Positions 28,270 to 37,714 of a stretch of 64,000 nucleotides of DNA are shown here, in pieces. Every line of letters starts with the position of its first letter. Position 1 is the first letter of the stretch. Position numbers and translations under genes: made by a program. Source of the stretch: Variovorax sp. E3 (GTDB lineage: Bacteria > Pseudomonadota > Gammaproteobacteria > Burkholderiales > Burkholderiaceae_C); contig NZ_MOWM01000002.1 of the NCBI RefSeq assembly GCF_016082275.1, positions 1-64,000 of the forward strand, given 5' to 3'. The notes below the pieces were generated by a model, which saw only the letters and a list, made by a program, of their open reading frames with translations, was not told the origin of the DNA and did no database searches.

Positions 28270-28671
28270 ATGACCATCTCGATCCGCCGCGACGGCACCA
28301 CCGGCACGCGCCACATCCTCAAGATCCGCAACCACGAGATTCCGGTCGATGCCTCGCCGGCCGGCGGCGGCAGCGACGGCGGCGCCGAGCCGCACGACCT
28401 GTACGACGCATCGCTCGCGGCGTGCAAGGCGCTCACGGTGCTGATCTACGCGCGCCGCAAGGGCATTCCGGTGGAAGACATCGAGGTGGTGGTCGACCGC
28501 GACGACAGCGAGGAGCGCAAGGGCGTGTACCGCCTGAAGTCGGGCCTGCGCCTGACCGGCGAGCTGACCGACGCGCAGCGCGACGAGCTGCTGCGCGTGG
28601 CCGGCAAGTGCCCGGTGCACAAGCTCATGACCGAGGTGAAGACCGAGATCGAGACCGGCTGGGCCGACTGA
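28270..28671 (+). CDS. OsmC-family protein
   Basis: A 133-residue OsmC-like protein. The two family cysteines are present: SLAACKALTVL in the central helix and AGKCPVHKLM near the end. OsmC/Ohr proteins reduce organic hydroperoxides through a reactive Cys pair; this shorter subgroup is less well characterised. The ATG at 28270 is preceded by the GNAT remnant, and a convergent serine hydrolase gene ends 24 bp downstream. The role in peroxide protection is from family knowledge only. Confidence 0.85.
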   Translation: MTISIRRDGTTGTRHILKIRNHEIPVDASPAGGGSDGGAEPHDLYDASLAACKALTVLIYARRKGIPVEDIEVVVDRDDSEERKGVYRLKSGLRLTGELTDAQRDELLRVAGKCPVHKLMTEVKTEIETGWAD

Positions 28672-28695
28672 GCCGACCGGGCCGACTGAGCCCGC

Positions 28696-29879
28696 TCAGC
28701 GCAGCACGCGGTACGCGCGCACCGCGCGCAGCAACGCCCACAGGCCCGCTTCGGCCGCCACGTTGCGTTCATTGAACGACACGGCGATGTACACGTCGTC
28801 GGCCGGCACGTAGGCCACCACGCTGGTGAAGCCCTCGATGCCGCCGCTGTGGCCCAGCATCAGGCCGGGGCCGTCGGGCACGTCGTAGAGCTGCACGCCC
28901 ATGCCGTAGAAGGCATTGCTGCCCGCATAGGGGCCGAGCATGGGCGGCATGGCGGTGAACATGCGGTGCACGGTCGCCTCGGGCAGCACCTGCCCGGCCA
29001 GCAGCGCATGCCAGAAGCGCACGAGGTCGCCGGCGTCGATGCCAGCGCGCCGGCCGCGTAGGGCGTGGCGTACTGGTCCGGCGCATCGACCGGGCGACCG
29101 GCCACATGCCCCGTGGCCACGGGCAGCGCAACGTCCGGCTGGCGCATGACCGTGTGCGTGAGCGACAGGGGCTTGACGAGCCGCTTCGCGAGCACGTCCG
29201 CGAGTGGCGCGCCCTCGATCTTTTCGACGATCACGCCCAGCATCGCGTAGCCGGTGTTGGTGTAGCTCCAGTTCGTGCCGGGGCAGAACTGCGGCTTTTG
29301 CGCGGTGCCGATCGCGATGATCTCGGCCGGTGTCCTGTAGGCGGTGCCGAAGGTGGGCAGCGCATTGAAGCTCACGAGGCCGCTGGTGTGGCGCAGCAGC
29401 TGCTCCACGGTCGTGACGCCGGCGTTGGGTGCATCGGGGAACCACCGGTCGATGGTGTCGCCGAGGCGGAGCTTGCCTTCTTCCACGAGCTGCAGAACCA
29501 CGGCGGCCGTGAGCGTCTTGGCGGTGCTCGCCACCTGGAAAGGCTGCTCGGGCGCCACGGCTTGCGGCGGCTCCTTGCGCGCCAGCCCGCGCGTGGCGGT
29601 CCAGGTGCCTTCGCCCGGAATGGCGACCGCCACGCTGGCGGCGGGCACGTGCTGCAGCATCTTGTCGAGCGCCGCGCCGAGCGTGGCTTGCAGCTCGGCG
29701 GGCAGCTCGCCGTCGATGGGGCGCTTGAAGTCCTTGCGCCACACGGTGTCGGGCGCCGAGCGCATCGGCGGCCCGGTGTAGACTGGCGAGGGCACGCACA
29801 CCGGCTGCGCCTGTGCCAGGCCCCACGAGACCGCGGTGGCGAGCAGCACGGCCGACGAAATCTTGCGCAATGAAGGCAT
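28696..29879 (-). pseudogene. secreted serine hydrolase (class C beta-lactamase family), frameshifted
   Basis: A secreted protein with a signal peptide (MPSLRKISSAVLLATAVSWG, cleavage near AQAQP). The catalytic motifs are S-x-x-K in VASTAKTLTA and Y-x-N in WSYTNTGYAML. The C-terminal LGHSGGIEGFTSVVAYVP block carries the HSGG version of the KTG box. The frame breaks at about 29041; adding one C between GAL and IDAGDLVRFWHALL restores a 394-residue protein. Family members include esterases, D-peptidases and beta-lactamases, so the substrate is not known. It starts 33 bp after the HxlR stop on the same strand. Confidence 0.8.
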
Positions 29880-29911
29880 ACGATGTTCCGGTTGACGCAC
29901 CCGCTGCTTCG

Positions 29912-30265
29912 CTACTTCGCCGCTTCGGCTTTGGCGCGCGCTGTGGCCACGCGCTTGGCGTTGCGGTCGCCCCAGTCCGCCAGCGGCCCGAGCGCCGCGT
30001 TGAGCGTGACGCCCAGCTTGGTGGCCGAGTACTCCACGCGCGGCGGCACTTCGTGGAACACCTCGCGGTGGACGATGCCGTCGGCCTCGAGCTCGCGCAA
30101 TTGCTGGATCAGCATCTTCTCGCTGATGTCGGGCAATTGCCGCTTGAGCTCGCCGAAGCGGAAAGCCTGCGCGTTCAGCTCCCAGAGGATGACGGCTTTC
30201 CATTTGCCGCCGATGACGTCGAACGCCGGGCCGATACCGCAGTTGTAGGGTTTTTTCGATTTCAT
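29912..30265 (-). CDS. HxlR-family transcriptional regulator
   Basis: A 117-residue winged-helix regulator of the HxlR type. Key blocks are the early Cys in YNCGIGPAFDVIGGKWKAVI and the ISEKMLIQQLRELEADGIV recognition region. The start at 30265 (MKSKKPYNCG) fits the family; a longer reading to 30325 crosses the operator. It is divergent from an NAD(P)-dependent reductase gene. An 8-bp palindrome in the gap is its likely binding site. HxlR proteins often respond to aldehydes, quinones or oxidants through the N-terminal Cys. Confidence 0.88.
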   Translation of the reverse strand: MKSKKPYNCGIGPAFDVIGGKWKAVILWELNAQAFRFGELKRQLPDISEKMLIQQLRELEADGIVHREVFHEVPPRVEYSATKLGVTLNAALGPLADWGDRNAKRVATARAKAEAAK

Positions 30266-30316
30266 GTGTGATCCTGATCCAAGCCTTGTGAAAACCCAAT
30301 ACATACGTTTTGGTAA

Positions 30317-30343
30317 GTACCTCACTTAATTGTAGGTACTTGA
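30317..30343. promoter_or_regulatory. HxlR-type operator palindrome
   Basis: AAGTACCT (30317-30324) - N11 - AGGTACTT (30336-30343) is a perfect inverted repeat in the divergent region between the HxlR regulator and the reductase. GTAC-centred arms of this kind are typical of HxlR-family sites. Confidence 0.65.
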
Positions 30344-30402
30344 CCATGGGAGAGTGAAATTTCTACGATGCAGGCACCTTCACAACCTGCAATCGAATCG
30401 TC

Positions 30403-31281
30403 ATGAGCAACAACAGCAAAAAACAAGTGTCCGTCCTGGGCCTGGGCTCGATGGGCCTGGCCATCGCGCGTCTCTATCTGGAAAAAGGCTACGAGGTCAC
30501 GGTGTGGAACCGCACGCCCGGCAAGGCCGACGCGCTGGTCGCGAAGGGCGCCGTGCTGGCGCGCAGCGCGGGCGAGGCGCTGCGCGCGAGCCGTGTGGCC
30601 GTGATGTGCGTGTACGACTACCGCGCGGCCGACGCCATCTTCGCCACCGAAGGCGCGGCCGCCGCGATGGACGGGCGCCTGCTGGTGCAGCTCACCACCG
30701 GCAGCCCGCAGGACGCGCGCGACGCCGAGGCTTGGGCGCACCGCCACGGCGCCGCGTACCTCGAAGGCGCGATCCAGGCCGCGCCCGACCAGATGGGGCT
30801 GGCCGACACGCCGCTGCTGGTGTCGGGCGCGCAGGCCGTGTTCGACGAGGCGAAGCCGTGGCTCCAGGTGCTGGCCGGCGGCATCGTGCATCTCGGCGAG
30901 AAGGCCAGCGCGGCGGCGACCATGGACCTGGCCACGCTGTCCAGCATCTACGGCACCATGCTCGGCTTTCTGCACGGCGCGCGCATCGCCGAGCACGAGG
31001 GCTTCGACGTGGCCGAGTACGGCCGCATCGTCGCGGGCATCATGCCGACCTTCGCGGGCTTTCTGCAGCACGAGGGCGCGGTCATCCAGTCGGGCGACTT
31101 CGCGATCTCGCAAAGCCCGATGCGCATCTCGGTCGAGGCGACGCAGCGCATCCTGCAGACGGCACAGGCCTCGGGCATCAACACCGAGTTCCCGGCCTTC
31201 GCCGCCGGCCTGTTCCGGCGGGCCGACGCGGCGGGGCTCGGCGGGGAAGAACTGGCGGCGCTGATCAAGCTGCTGCGCTAG
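30403..31281 (+). CDS. NAD(P)-dependent reductase, beta-hydroxyacid dehydrogenase / imine reductase superfamily
   Basis: A 292-residue protein. It has the Rossmann motif VSVLGLGSMGLAIARLYLE (about 9-27) and NRTPGKAD after strand 2, which suggests NADPH use. The C-terminal helical domain is typical of 6-phosphogluconate-like and imine reductases. The usual catalytic Lys of beta-hydroxyacid dehydrogenases is not evident in the ASAAATMDLATLSSIYGTML helix, which favours the imine-reductase side. The gene is divergent from, and probably controlled by, the HxlR regulator. The physiological substrate is unknown. Confidence 0.8.
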   Translation: MSNNSKKQVSVLGLGSMGLAIARLYLEKGYEVTVWNRTPGKADALVAKGAVLARSAGEALRASRVAVMCVYDYRAADAIFATEGAAAAMDGRLLVQLTTGSPQDARDAEAWAHRHGAAYLEGAIQAAPDQMGLADTPLLVSGAQAVFDEAKPWLQVLAGGIVHLGEKASAAATMDLATLSSIYGTMLGFLHGARIAEHEGFDVAEYGRIVAGIMPTFAGFLQHEGAVIQSGDFAISQSPMRISVEATQRILQTAQASGINTEFPAFAAGLFRRADAAGLGGEELAALIKLLR

Positions 31282-31298
31282 CAACGAGGGGCCACGGC

Positions 31299-32438
31299 TC
31301 ATGCCCATGTCATGAACTGGATCGCGCGCAGCACCTCGGCCTCGCGTTCCATCAGGAAGTCGGTGTGGCAGCAGTTGTCCAGCGTCAGGCGGTTGGGCGT
31401 GTGCAGCGCCTCCACCAGCCGGTTGGAATCGGTGATGCGGGCGCGGCGGAAGATGCGCAGGTAATCGGCCGCGTCCTTCTCGGTCTTCGCGTCGAGCGGC
31501 AGCTCGAGCCAGGGAAACAGGTCGCGGTTGTCGGCGGGCAGCGTGGTCACCACCAGCGAAGGCGCGCGCACCGCCTTGTAGTCGGGCGAGTAGCCGTGGG
31601 CGGCGGTGTCCACGGCGGTCTCCACGTCGTCGGGCGTGTTCATGCGCACGCTGCCGTCGGTGCGCACCTCGACCGCGTCGCGCAGGTTGGCCTCGAGCGC
31701 GGGCCACCAGTTCTTGGTCTTGCGCCGGCTGAAGGCAATGGCGGCCTGCAGCGAGCGGCTGTCGGCGGCGCCGGCCTTGGGCTCGTCGAGCAGGCGGTTC
31801 ATCGGCAGTTCCTCGCCGCCGCGGTCACCGTCCTTCGTGTAGTCGAAGCTGGTGTCCAGGTAGATGAGCCCGCGCACGCGCTCGGGGTGGTGGCCCGCGA
31901 AGTGCGTGAGTTCGTTGCCGGCGATGGAGTGGCCGCCGAGCACCACGCGCAGCAGGCCCAGTTCGTCGAGCACGGCCTTCAGGTCGGAGCTGAGCGTTTC
32001 CACTTCGTAGTACCTGGTGGCGGTCTTGACCGGGCGCGGCTTGTCCGACAGGCCGTAGCCGCGCCGGCTGATCGCCACCACGCGCGAGCGGGCCGCCAGC
32101 GCGGGCGCGAGGCTGTCGAAGCAGCGCGCGTTGCCGCCCAACCCGGCCAGCAGCACAATGGTGGGGCCGGTGTTGCCGGGGCGCTGCCAGTCGCGCACCT
32201 GCAGCGACACCTCGGGCGTGCCGGACACTTTCACGCGGCGGTCGGTGACGAAGACCTGCCCCATGCCGGCAGCCGCGCTCAATCCAGGGGGCGCACCCGC
32301 GTTGCCACGGCTGTTGCCGCCGCAGGCCGCCAGCCCGGCGGCACCGGTCAGGGCCAGGGCGCGCAGGATGTCCCTGCGCTGGGGCTGGAAGCGGTTCGGT
32401 CGCAGGGGCCGGCTCGGCAATACAGGGGGTCGATTCAC
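31299..32438 (-). CDS. alpha/beta hydrolase, exported
   Basis: A 379-residue alpha/beta-hydrolase. The N-terminus has a twin-arginine-like segment and lipobox (QRRDILRALALTGAAGLAAC), so it is probably an exported lipoprotein. The nucleophile elbow is GGHSIAGNE, the oxyanion region is VLLAGLGGNARCFDSL, and a late His lies in LDNCCHTDFLM. I chose the GTG at 32438 because GGAG lies nine bases upstream; an ATG at 32504 would add 22 residues ahead of the signal. It converges on the reductase gene. The substrate is unknown; esterase or haloperoxidase-like activity is possible. Confidence 0.75.
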   Translation of the reverse strand: MNRPPVLPSRPLRPNRFQPQRRDILRALALTGAAGLAACGGNSRGNAGAPPGLSAAAGMGQVFVTDRRVKVSGTPEVSLQVRDWQRPGNTGPTIVLLAGLGGNARCFDSLAPALAARSRVVAISRRGYGLSDKPRPVKTATRYYEVETLSSDLKAVLDELGLLRVVLGGHSIAGNELTHFAGHHPERVRGLIYLDTSFDYTKDGDRGGEELPMNRLLDEPKAGAADSRSLQAAIAFSRRKTKNWWPALEANLRDAVEVRTDGSVRMNTPDDVETAVDTAAHGYSPDYKAVRAPSLVVTTLPADNRDLFPWLELPLDAKTEKDAADYLRIFRRARITDSNRLVEALHTPNRLTLDNCCHTDFLMEREAEVLRAIQFMTWA

Positions 32439-32595
32439 GGCGATGCTCCGGATGTGAGGGATCGCTGCAGTGTCGTTTTCATACCTGAAGGGTCGCTTCG
32501 GCATTCATGAAGATTTCCTGAAGTGTGCCCAGAGCGGTTGGCTGATACTTCGCCCCTGTTCCCGTAATCGGGTGGGTTCGTTTGCGTGGAGTCCC

Positions 32596-33279
32596 ATGAA
32601 TCTTTTGCTTGTTGAGGACGACCTTGATCTTGGCAACGGCGTGCGTATCGCGCTGGCCAACCAGGGCATGGATGTGGTGTGGGTCCGCCGCCTGGACGAC
32701 GCCTTGCGCACCCTCGACGGCGGCACCTTCGACATGGTGCTGCTCGACCTCGGCCTGCCCGACGGCGACGGGCTCGACCTGCTGTTCCGCCTGCGCCGCG
32801 ACCGCCAGATATTGCCGGTGCTGGTGCTGAGCGCGCGCGACGCGCTGAACGACCGGCTGCGCAGCCTGGACGACGGTGCCGACGACTACCTGGTCAAGCC
32901 CTTCGCGCTGGCCGAGCTGCTGTCCCGGGTGCGCGCGCTCGCGCGCCGCAGCTACGGCTTCAACGACGAGACCATCCGCATGCGCGGCCTGGCGCTGCAC
33001 GAGCCCACGCGCGGCGTGATCGTCGATGGCGAGCCGGTCGAGCTGTCGCGCTGCGAGTTCGACCTGCTGGCGCTCTTGCTCAAGCGCACCGGCCGCGTGG
33101 TCACGCGCCGCGTGATGGAAGAACAGGTGCTGCCCGGCGGCCAGGCCAACGGCAGCAATTCGCTCGAAGTGCATATCTCCAACCTGCGCCGCAAGATCGG
33201 CCAGGGCTACATCCGCACGGTGCGCGGCATCGGCTACGTGATCGACGTGCAATCGCTGGTGCGGAGCACGACCAAATGA
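32596..33279 (+). CDS. OmpR-family response regulator
   Basis: A 227-residue response regulator. The receiver domain carries the acidic pair in LLVEDDLDLG, the phospho-acceptor Asp in MVLLDLGLPDGDGL and the Lys in YLVKPFALAELL. The winged-helix output domain ends with RTVRGIGYVID. The ATG at 32596 matches the family start MNLLLVEDD. It overlaps the downstream kinase gene by 4 bp. The closest look is to QseB/TctD/PmrA-type regulators. The envelope gene lpxO follows the kinase, so lipid A modification is a plausible target. Confidence 0.9.
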   Translation: MNLLLVEDDLDLGNGVRIALANQGMDVVWVRRLDDALRTLDGGTFDMVLLDLGLPDGDGLDLLFRLRRDRQILPVLVLSARDALNDRLRSLDDGADDYLVKPFALAELLSRVRALARRSYGFNDETIRMRGLALHEPTRGVIVDGEPVELSRCEFDLLALLLKRTGRVVTRRVMEEQVLPGGQANGSNSLEVHISNLRRKIGQGYIRTVRGIGYVIDVQSLVRSTTK

Positions 33280-34703
33280 TGCAGGCGCTGGCGCAGCGCT
33301 GGAAGCACTGGAAACAACCTTCCCTGATGCGCCGCCTGCTGCTGGCGCAGATGGGCGTGGTCGCCCTGCTGTGGACCATGGCCATCGCGCTGCTGCTGTA
33401 CGACTCGTACGAAGACCCCGAGCTGCTGAAGTACGACAAGATCTACCAGACGATCATGTCGATCACGCAGAACATGGTCGACCACCCCGACAAGCAGCAG
33501 GAAACGCTGGCCTCCTTCGACGCCGCGCTGCTGGAGACCGTGGGCGACGGCGACGCCGCCTCGGAGACCTCGCCGGTCATGCAGGTGTGGCAGGGCGACA
33601 AGCTCATCTACCGCTCCACCGCGGCCGTGCCGGTGATCCTCAATTCGGCGCCCAACCTCATCGAGACCGTGAAGGCCGGCAACCGCGAGTGGCGCGCGCG
33701 CACGTTGGCCTCGCCGACGTCGAACGTGCGCGTGATGCTGGCCGAGCCCAGCGTGTGGCGGCTGACGGTCACGGTGATCAACCGGGGCTACTACCTGCTG
33801 CCGCTGGTGATCAGCCTGCCGTTCCTGATCTTTCCCGCGTGGCTGTCGGTGCGGCTGGCGCTGCGGCCCTGGCGCCAGGTGAGCAAGGAAACCGCCGAGC
33901 GCGGGCCGGCCGACCTGACGCCGCTGTCGTACACGCCGCCGCACAAGGAACTGAAGCCGCTGGTGCAGAGCATCAACAGCCTGTTGCAGCGGGTGCGCGA
34001 CAGCACCTCGCGCGAGCGCAGCCTGATCGCCGATGCCGCGCACGAGTTGCGAACCCCGTTGGCCGCCATGCGCGTGAACGTCGAGGCGCTGAAGGAGCAG
34101 AGCACCGACGAAGACCAGCGCGAGCTCATGGGCAACCTGCTGCGCAGCAACGACCGCGCGGCGCGGCTGGTGGGGCAGCTGCTGCAGCTGATGCGCAGCG
34201 ACGCGGTGTCCGACACCACGCTGCCCGTGATGCTGTCGTTCGACGCGCTGGTGCAGGACCGCCTCGCGATGATCGAGGGCCTGGCCAGCGCCCGCGACAT
34301 CGAGCTGGAGCTGGTGAGCGAAGACCGCGTGCCGGTGCTGGGCGAGCGCGAGAGCCTGGTCTCGATGATCGACAACCTCATCAACAACGCCATCAAGTAC
34401 AGCCCCGCGGGCGGCACGGTGGTGGTGCACGTGGGGCACGAAGGGCAGCAGGCGCTGCTGACCGTGACCGACCAGGGCCCGGGCATTCCGGCCGCGCTGC
34501 GCGAGCGCGTGTTCGACCGCTTCTTTCGCAACCCCGACCAGAGCCAGAGCGGCAGCGGGCTGGGGCTGGCCATCGTGAAGTCGGTGGTCGACCGGCACGG
34601 CGGCGATGTGACGCTGGGCGCCACCCCGGACGGCGGCCTGCTGGTGACGGTGCGGCTGCCGCTGGCGATGGCCGAGACGCCGCAGCCCATGCTCTGCAGC
34701 TGA
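33276..34703 (+). CDS. sensor histidine kinase
   Basis: A 475-residue inner-membrane kinase. The first membrane segment is near residues 24-41, a periplasmic sensor of about 125 residues follows, and the second segment is YYLLPLVISLPFLIFPAWL. The phospho-acceptor His is in DAAHELRTPLAAM. The ATP-binding N and G boxes are DNLINNAIKYSPAGG, TDQGPGIPAALRE and SGSGLGLAIVKS. Its ATG overlaps the regulator's stop. It resembles TctE/QseC-type sensors. The signal is unknown. Confidence 0.9.
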   Translation: MMQALAQRWKHWKQPSLMRRLLLAQMGVVALLWTMAIALLLYDSYEDPELLKYDKIYQTIMSITQNMVDHPDKQQETLASFDAALLETVGDGDAASETSPVMQVWQGDKLIYRSTAAVPVILNSAPNLIETVKAGNREWRARTLASPTSNVRVMLAEPSVWRLTVTVINRGYYLLPLVISLPFLIFPAWLSVRLALRPWRQVSKETAERGPADLTPLSYTPPHKELKPLVQSINSLLQRVRDSTSRERSLIADAAHELRTPLAAMRVNVEALKEQSTDEDQRELMGNLLRSNDRAARLVGQLLQLMRSDAVSDTTLPVMLSFDALVQDRLAMIEGLASARDIELELVSEDRVPVLGERESLVSMIDNLINNAIKYSPAGGTVVVHVGHEGQQALLTVTDQGPGIPAALRERVFDRFFRNPDQSQSGSGLGLAIVKSVVDRHGGDVTLGATPDGGLLVTVRLPLAMAETPQPMLCS

Positions 34704-34751
34704 ACCCTGCTCGCGGCAGGGTCAAGGGGGCAAAAAGGGCAATAGGCCCCC
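34704..34751 (+). terminator. tandem hairpins after the kinase gene
   Basis: ACCCTGC-TCGCG-GCAGGGT (34704-34722) forms a 7-bp stem right after the kinase stop, followed by a second stem GGGGGC/GCCCCC (34726-34731 and 34746-34751). They probably end or attenuate the two-component transcript before lpxO. Confidence 0.5.
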
Positions 34752-34815
34752 GGTCAGGTTCGCCGCGGGGCAACGATTTACACTACCGGGCGCCGTTTAC
34801 AGGACACTTTCAACA

Positions 34816-35711
34816 ATGAAGTGGGTCATTCTTGCCATCTTCGCGCTCAGCGCGCTCTACGTTCATTTTCGCGGCCAGGTCCGGCACAAGTTCTTCAGAC
34901 AGCTCTCTGATCACTCGACCTTCCTCGCCCCGCTGAACGTCTTCATGTACCTTTTCTCGAAGGTGCCGGGTACGCCGTACCTGTCGCCCGCGCAGTTCCC
35001 CGAGATGCGCATCCTCGAGGAGAACTGGGAAGTCATCCGCGAGGAAGCGCTGGCCATGCGCAACGGCGGCAGCATCAAGGCCTCGAGCCAGTTCAACGAC
35101 GTGGGCTTCAACTCGTTCTTCAAGAGCGGCTGGAAGCGCTTCTACCTGAGTGGTACGACGAGGCGCACCCCTCGGCCGCCGTGCTGTGCCCGCGCACCAC
35201 CGAACTGCTCAAGGGCATCGGCACCATCAAGGCCGCCATGTTCGCCGAGCTGCCCCCGGGCAGCCGCCTGGTGCGCCACCGCGACCCGTTCGCGGGCTCG
35301 CTGCGCTACCACCTGGGCCTGTGGACGCCGGGCGTGGAAGGCTGCTACATCGACGTGGACGGCCAGCGCTACCACTGGCGCGACGGCGAGGCCGTGGTGT
35401 TCGACGAGACCTTCATCCACTACGCCGAGAACACCACCGACCACGACCGCGTGATCCTGTTCTGCGACATCGAGCGTCCGCTGAAATACCGCTGGGCCAG
35501 CGCGGTGAACCGCTGGTTCGCCAAGAACCTGCTGGCCGCGGCCAGCTCGCCCAACGACGCGGGCGACAAGACCGGCGGCATCAACCGCGCGTTCAAGTAC
35601 ATCTACCAGATCCGCGTGATCGGCAAGCGCCTGAAGGCCTGGGACAAGCGCGCGTACTACCTCGTGAAGTGGGCCATCTTCGGCGGCCTCGCGCTCTGGA
35701 TCTTCTGGTAA
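34816..35711 (+). pseudogene. lpxO: LpxO-like aspartyl/asparaginyl beta-hydroxylase, frameshifted
   Basis: A Fe(II)/2-oxoglutarate dioxygenase of the LpxO type, which adds a 2-hydroxyl to a lipid A acyl chain at the inner membrane. It has an N-terminal membrane anchor (MKWVILAIFALSALYVHF) and a hydrophobic C-terminus (WAIFGGLALWIFW). Iron and cosubstrate regions are LVRHRDPFAGSLRYHLGL and the late His in HYAENTTDHDRVIL. The frame breaks at about 35149: RFYLS should be RFYLKWYDEAHPSAAVL, restored by one A. Corrected length is 298 residues, normal for LpxO. It follows a two-component pair by 112 bp. Confidence 0.8.
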
Positions 35712-35712
35712 G

Positions 35713-36600
35713 TCAGGTGGCCTTTGGCGCGGCGCCGAAAGCCGCGCCGAAGGCCTCGGCCACCGCTTCGACATTGCGGTTGCCGTCGTCGGAGTTCTTC
35801 CACACGAGCGACAGTTTGCGGTGCGGCGCGCGGCTCCCCAGGTCGACCTCGCGCACCGCATAGGCCTCGACCAGCGCGCGCCGGGGCTGCGGAAGCACCG
35901 ACACCCCCAGGCCCTGCGCGACCATGGCCACGATCGCGTCCATCGAGCGCAGCTCGATCACGCAGCGCGCGTCCGGCTTCAGGCCGCGCACGTAGCGCGC
36001 GGCAACGCGGCCCCCGTTCAGCGACATGTCGTACCCCACCCAGTCGTAGGCCTGCAGCAACTGCAGCGGCGTCTTGCCCGCGGCCCGGGGCGGCGCCAGC
36101 AGCACATAGGGCTGGCGGTGCAGCTCGCGCCAGACCAGCCGCCGTGAGCCGCCCGCGTCGGGCCGCACCAGCAGGGCCACGTCGAGTCGCGCCGCCTTCA
36201 GCTCCGACACCAGCTCGTCGCTGTCGTTCAGCGGCGGCACCACCACGTCGAGCAGCGGGTGTCGCTGGCGCAGCGCGTGCAGCGCCTGCGGCAGCGCGTC
36301 GCTCTGCATGCTGGTGATCACGCCGACCCGGATGCGGCCCGCCACCGCCACGGCGGGGCGCGAGCGCAGCACCTGCAGCCGGTGCGAGAAGTCGCCCACC
36401 GCGCCCACCACCTCGCGCGCAAAAGCCGTGGGCACCACCACCCGCGTCGAGCGGTCGAACAGCGGCTTTCCGAAGTACTGCTCCAGCTGCTTGACCTGCA
36501 GGCTGACGGCGCTCGGACTGCAGCCGACGACGCCGGCCGCGGCGGTGAAGCTGCCCTGCTCGAGGATGGTGCGCAGCGTCACCAGCATGCCGAGATTCAT
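35713..36600 (-). CDS. LysR-family transcriptional regulator
   Basis: A 295-residue LysR protein. The helix-turn-helix contains GSFTAAAGVVGCSPSAVSLQ and an effector-binding domain follows. The ATG at 36600 gives MNLGMLVTLRTILEQG. It is divergent from a TctC binding protein plus threonine aldolase operon and probably controls it. A CTAGG-N5-CCTAG palindrome (36646-36660) lies in the gap. Its stop is next to the convergent lpxO stop. The effector is not known; a dicarboxylate or beta-hydroxy amino acid would fit. Confidence 0.87.
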   Translation of the reverse strand: MNLGMLVTLRTILEQGSFTAAAGVVGCSPSAVSLQVKQLEQYFGKPLFDRSTRVVVPTAFAREVVGAVGDFSHRLQVLRSRPAVAVAGRIRVGVITSMQSDALPQALHALRQRHPLLDVVVPPLNDSDELVSELKAARLDVALLVRPDAGGSRRLVWRELHRQPYVLLAPPRAAGKTPLQLLQAYDWVGYDMSLNGGRVAARYVRGLKPDARCVIELRSMDAIVAMVAQGLGVSVLPQPRRALVEAYAVREVDLGSRAPHRKLSLVWKNSDDGNRNVEAVAEAFGAAFGAAPKAT

Positions 36601-36645
36601 GAGAAATCCTCACAGTTGGTGTTTGGATATATCGCTTTACTCATT

Positions 36646-36660
36646 CTAGGGCGTGCCTAG
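36646..36660. promoter_or_regulatory. palindrome upstream of the tctC-ltaE operon
   Basis: CTAGG-GCGTG-CCTAG is a perfect 5-bp-arm palindrome between the LysR gene and the TctC gene. It lacks the T-N11-A spacing of a classical LysR box, so its role is uncertain. Confidence 0.35.
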
Positions 36661-36722
36661 GATCGCCTGATTCCTCGGTTTCATCCCGATCTTTTTTCAC
36701 CCGCCCGACCGGAACCTCCTGC

Positions 36723-37714
36723 ATGAACGACATCCGACGCCACGCTTTCTCGCACGCCAGAAGACTCGCTTGCCTGCTGGGGCTCGCGCTCGCCGCATGG
36801 CAGGCGCAGGCGGGCGCCGCGTGGGTGCCCGAGCGGCCCATTCACCTCATCGCGCCGAGCCCGCCGGGCGGCGGCACCGACGCCGTGTCGCGCCTGCTCG
36901 CGGCCAAGCTCGGCGACCAGGCCAAGTGGCAGGTCGTGGTCGACACCAAGCCCGGCGCGGGCAACAACATCGGCCTGGAGTTCGGCGCCAAGTCGGCGCC
37001 CGACGGCTACACGGCCGTGCTGGGCGAAACCAGCAACCTCACGGTGAACCAGTTCCTCTACAAGAAGCTCAACTTCGACCCCGTCAAAGACCTGGCGCCG
37101 GTCGCGCTGGTCGGCACGGGCGTGTCGGTGCTGGTGGTGAATGCCAACAGCCCCTACGACAGCCTCGCCGCGTTGCTGGAGGGCGCCAGGAAGAAGCAGT
37201 TGGCCTATGCGTCGTCCGGCAACGGCACCGTCGGCCATCTGGTGGCCGAGAACCTGCGCGTGACGACGGGGGCGCAGTTGCTGCACGTGCCCTACAAGGG
37301 CGGCGGCCCGGCCATGACCGACATGCTCGGCGGGCAGGTCGATTTCTACATCTCCTCGCTGGTCTCCGCGCTGCCGCTCATCAAGGACCGCAAGCTGCGC
37401 GCGCTCGCGGTGACCTCGGGCGCCAGAGACCCGTCGCTGCCCGACGTGCCGACCTTCATCGAGAGCGGCTTCAAGGGCTTCGAGTACTACACGCTCTACG
37501 GTGTCGTGGTGCCCGCCAAACGCCGGAGAACATCGTGCGCACGATGAACACCGAGATCAATCGCGTGCTCGACGCGCCCGATGTGCGGGCCAACCTGGCG
37601 GCGCGCGGCATCTATGTGCGCACCGGAACGCCCGAAGCCTTCAACACCTTCCTGAACAGCGAGCGCAAGAAATGGGCGCAGGTCGTGAAAGCGTCCGGCG
37701 CGACCGCCGAATGA
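36723..37714 (+). pseudogene. Bug/TctC-family tripartite tricarboxylate transporter binding protein, frameshifted
   Basis: A periplasmic binding protein with a signal peptide (SHARRLACLLGLALAAWQAQ) and the Bug-family body: PIHLIAPSPPGGGTDAVSR, PGAGNNIGLEFGAKS and LHVPYKGGGPAMTDMLGGQVD. These proteins are greatly expanded in Burkholderiales and bind small organic acids. The frame breaks at about 37520; adding one A restores YGVVVPAKTPENIVRTMN and a 330-residue protein. No tctA or tctB genes are next to it, which is common for Bug proteins. The downstream threonine aldolase ATG overlaps its stop, hinting at a hydroxyamino acid or related ligand. Confidence 0.82.
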
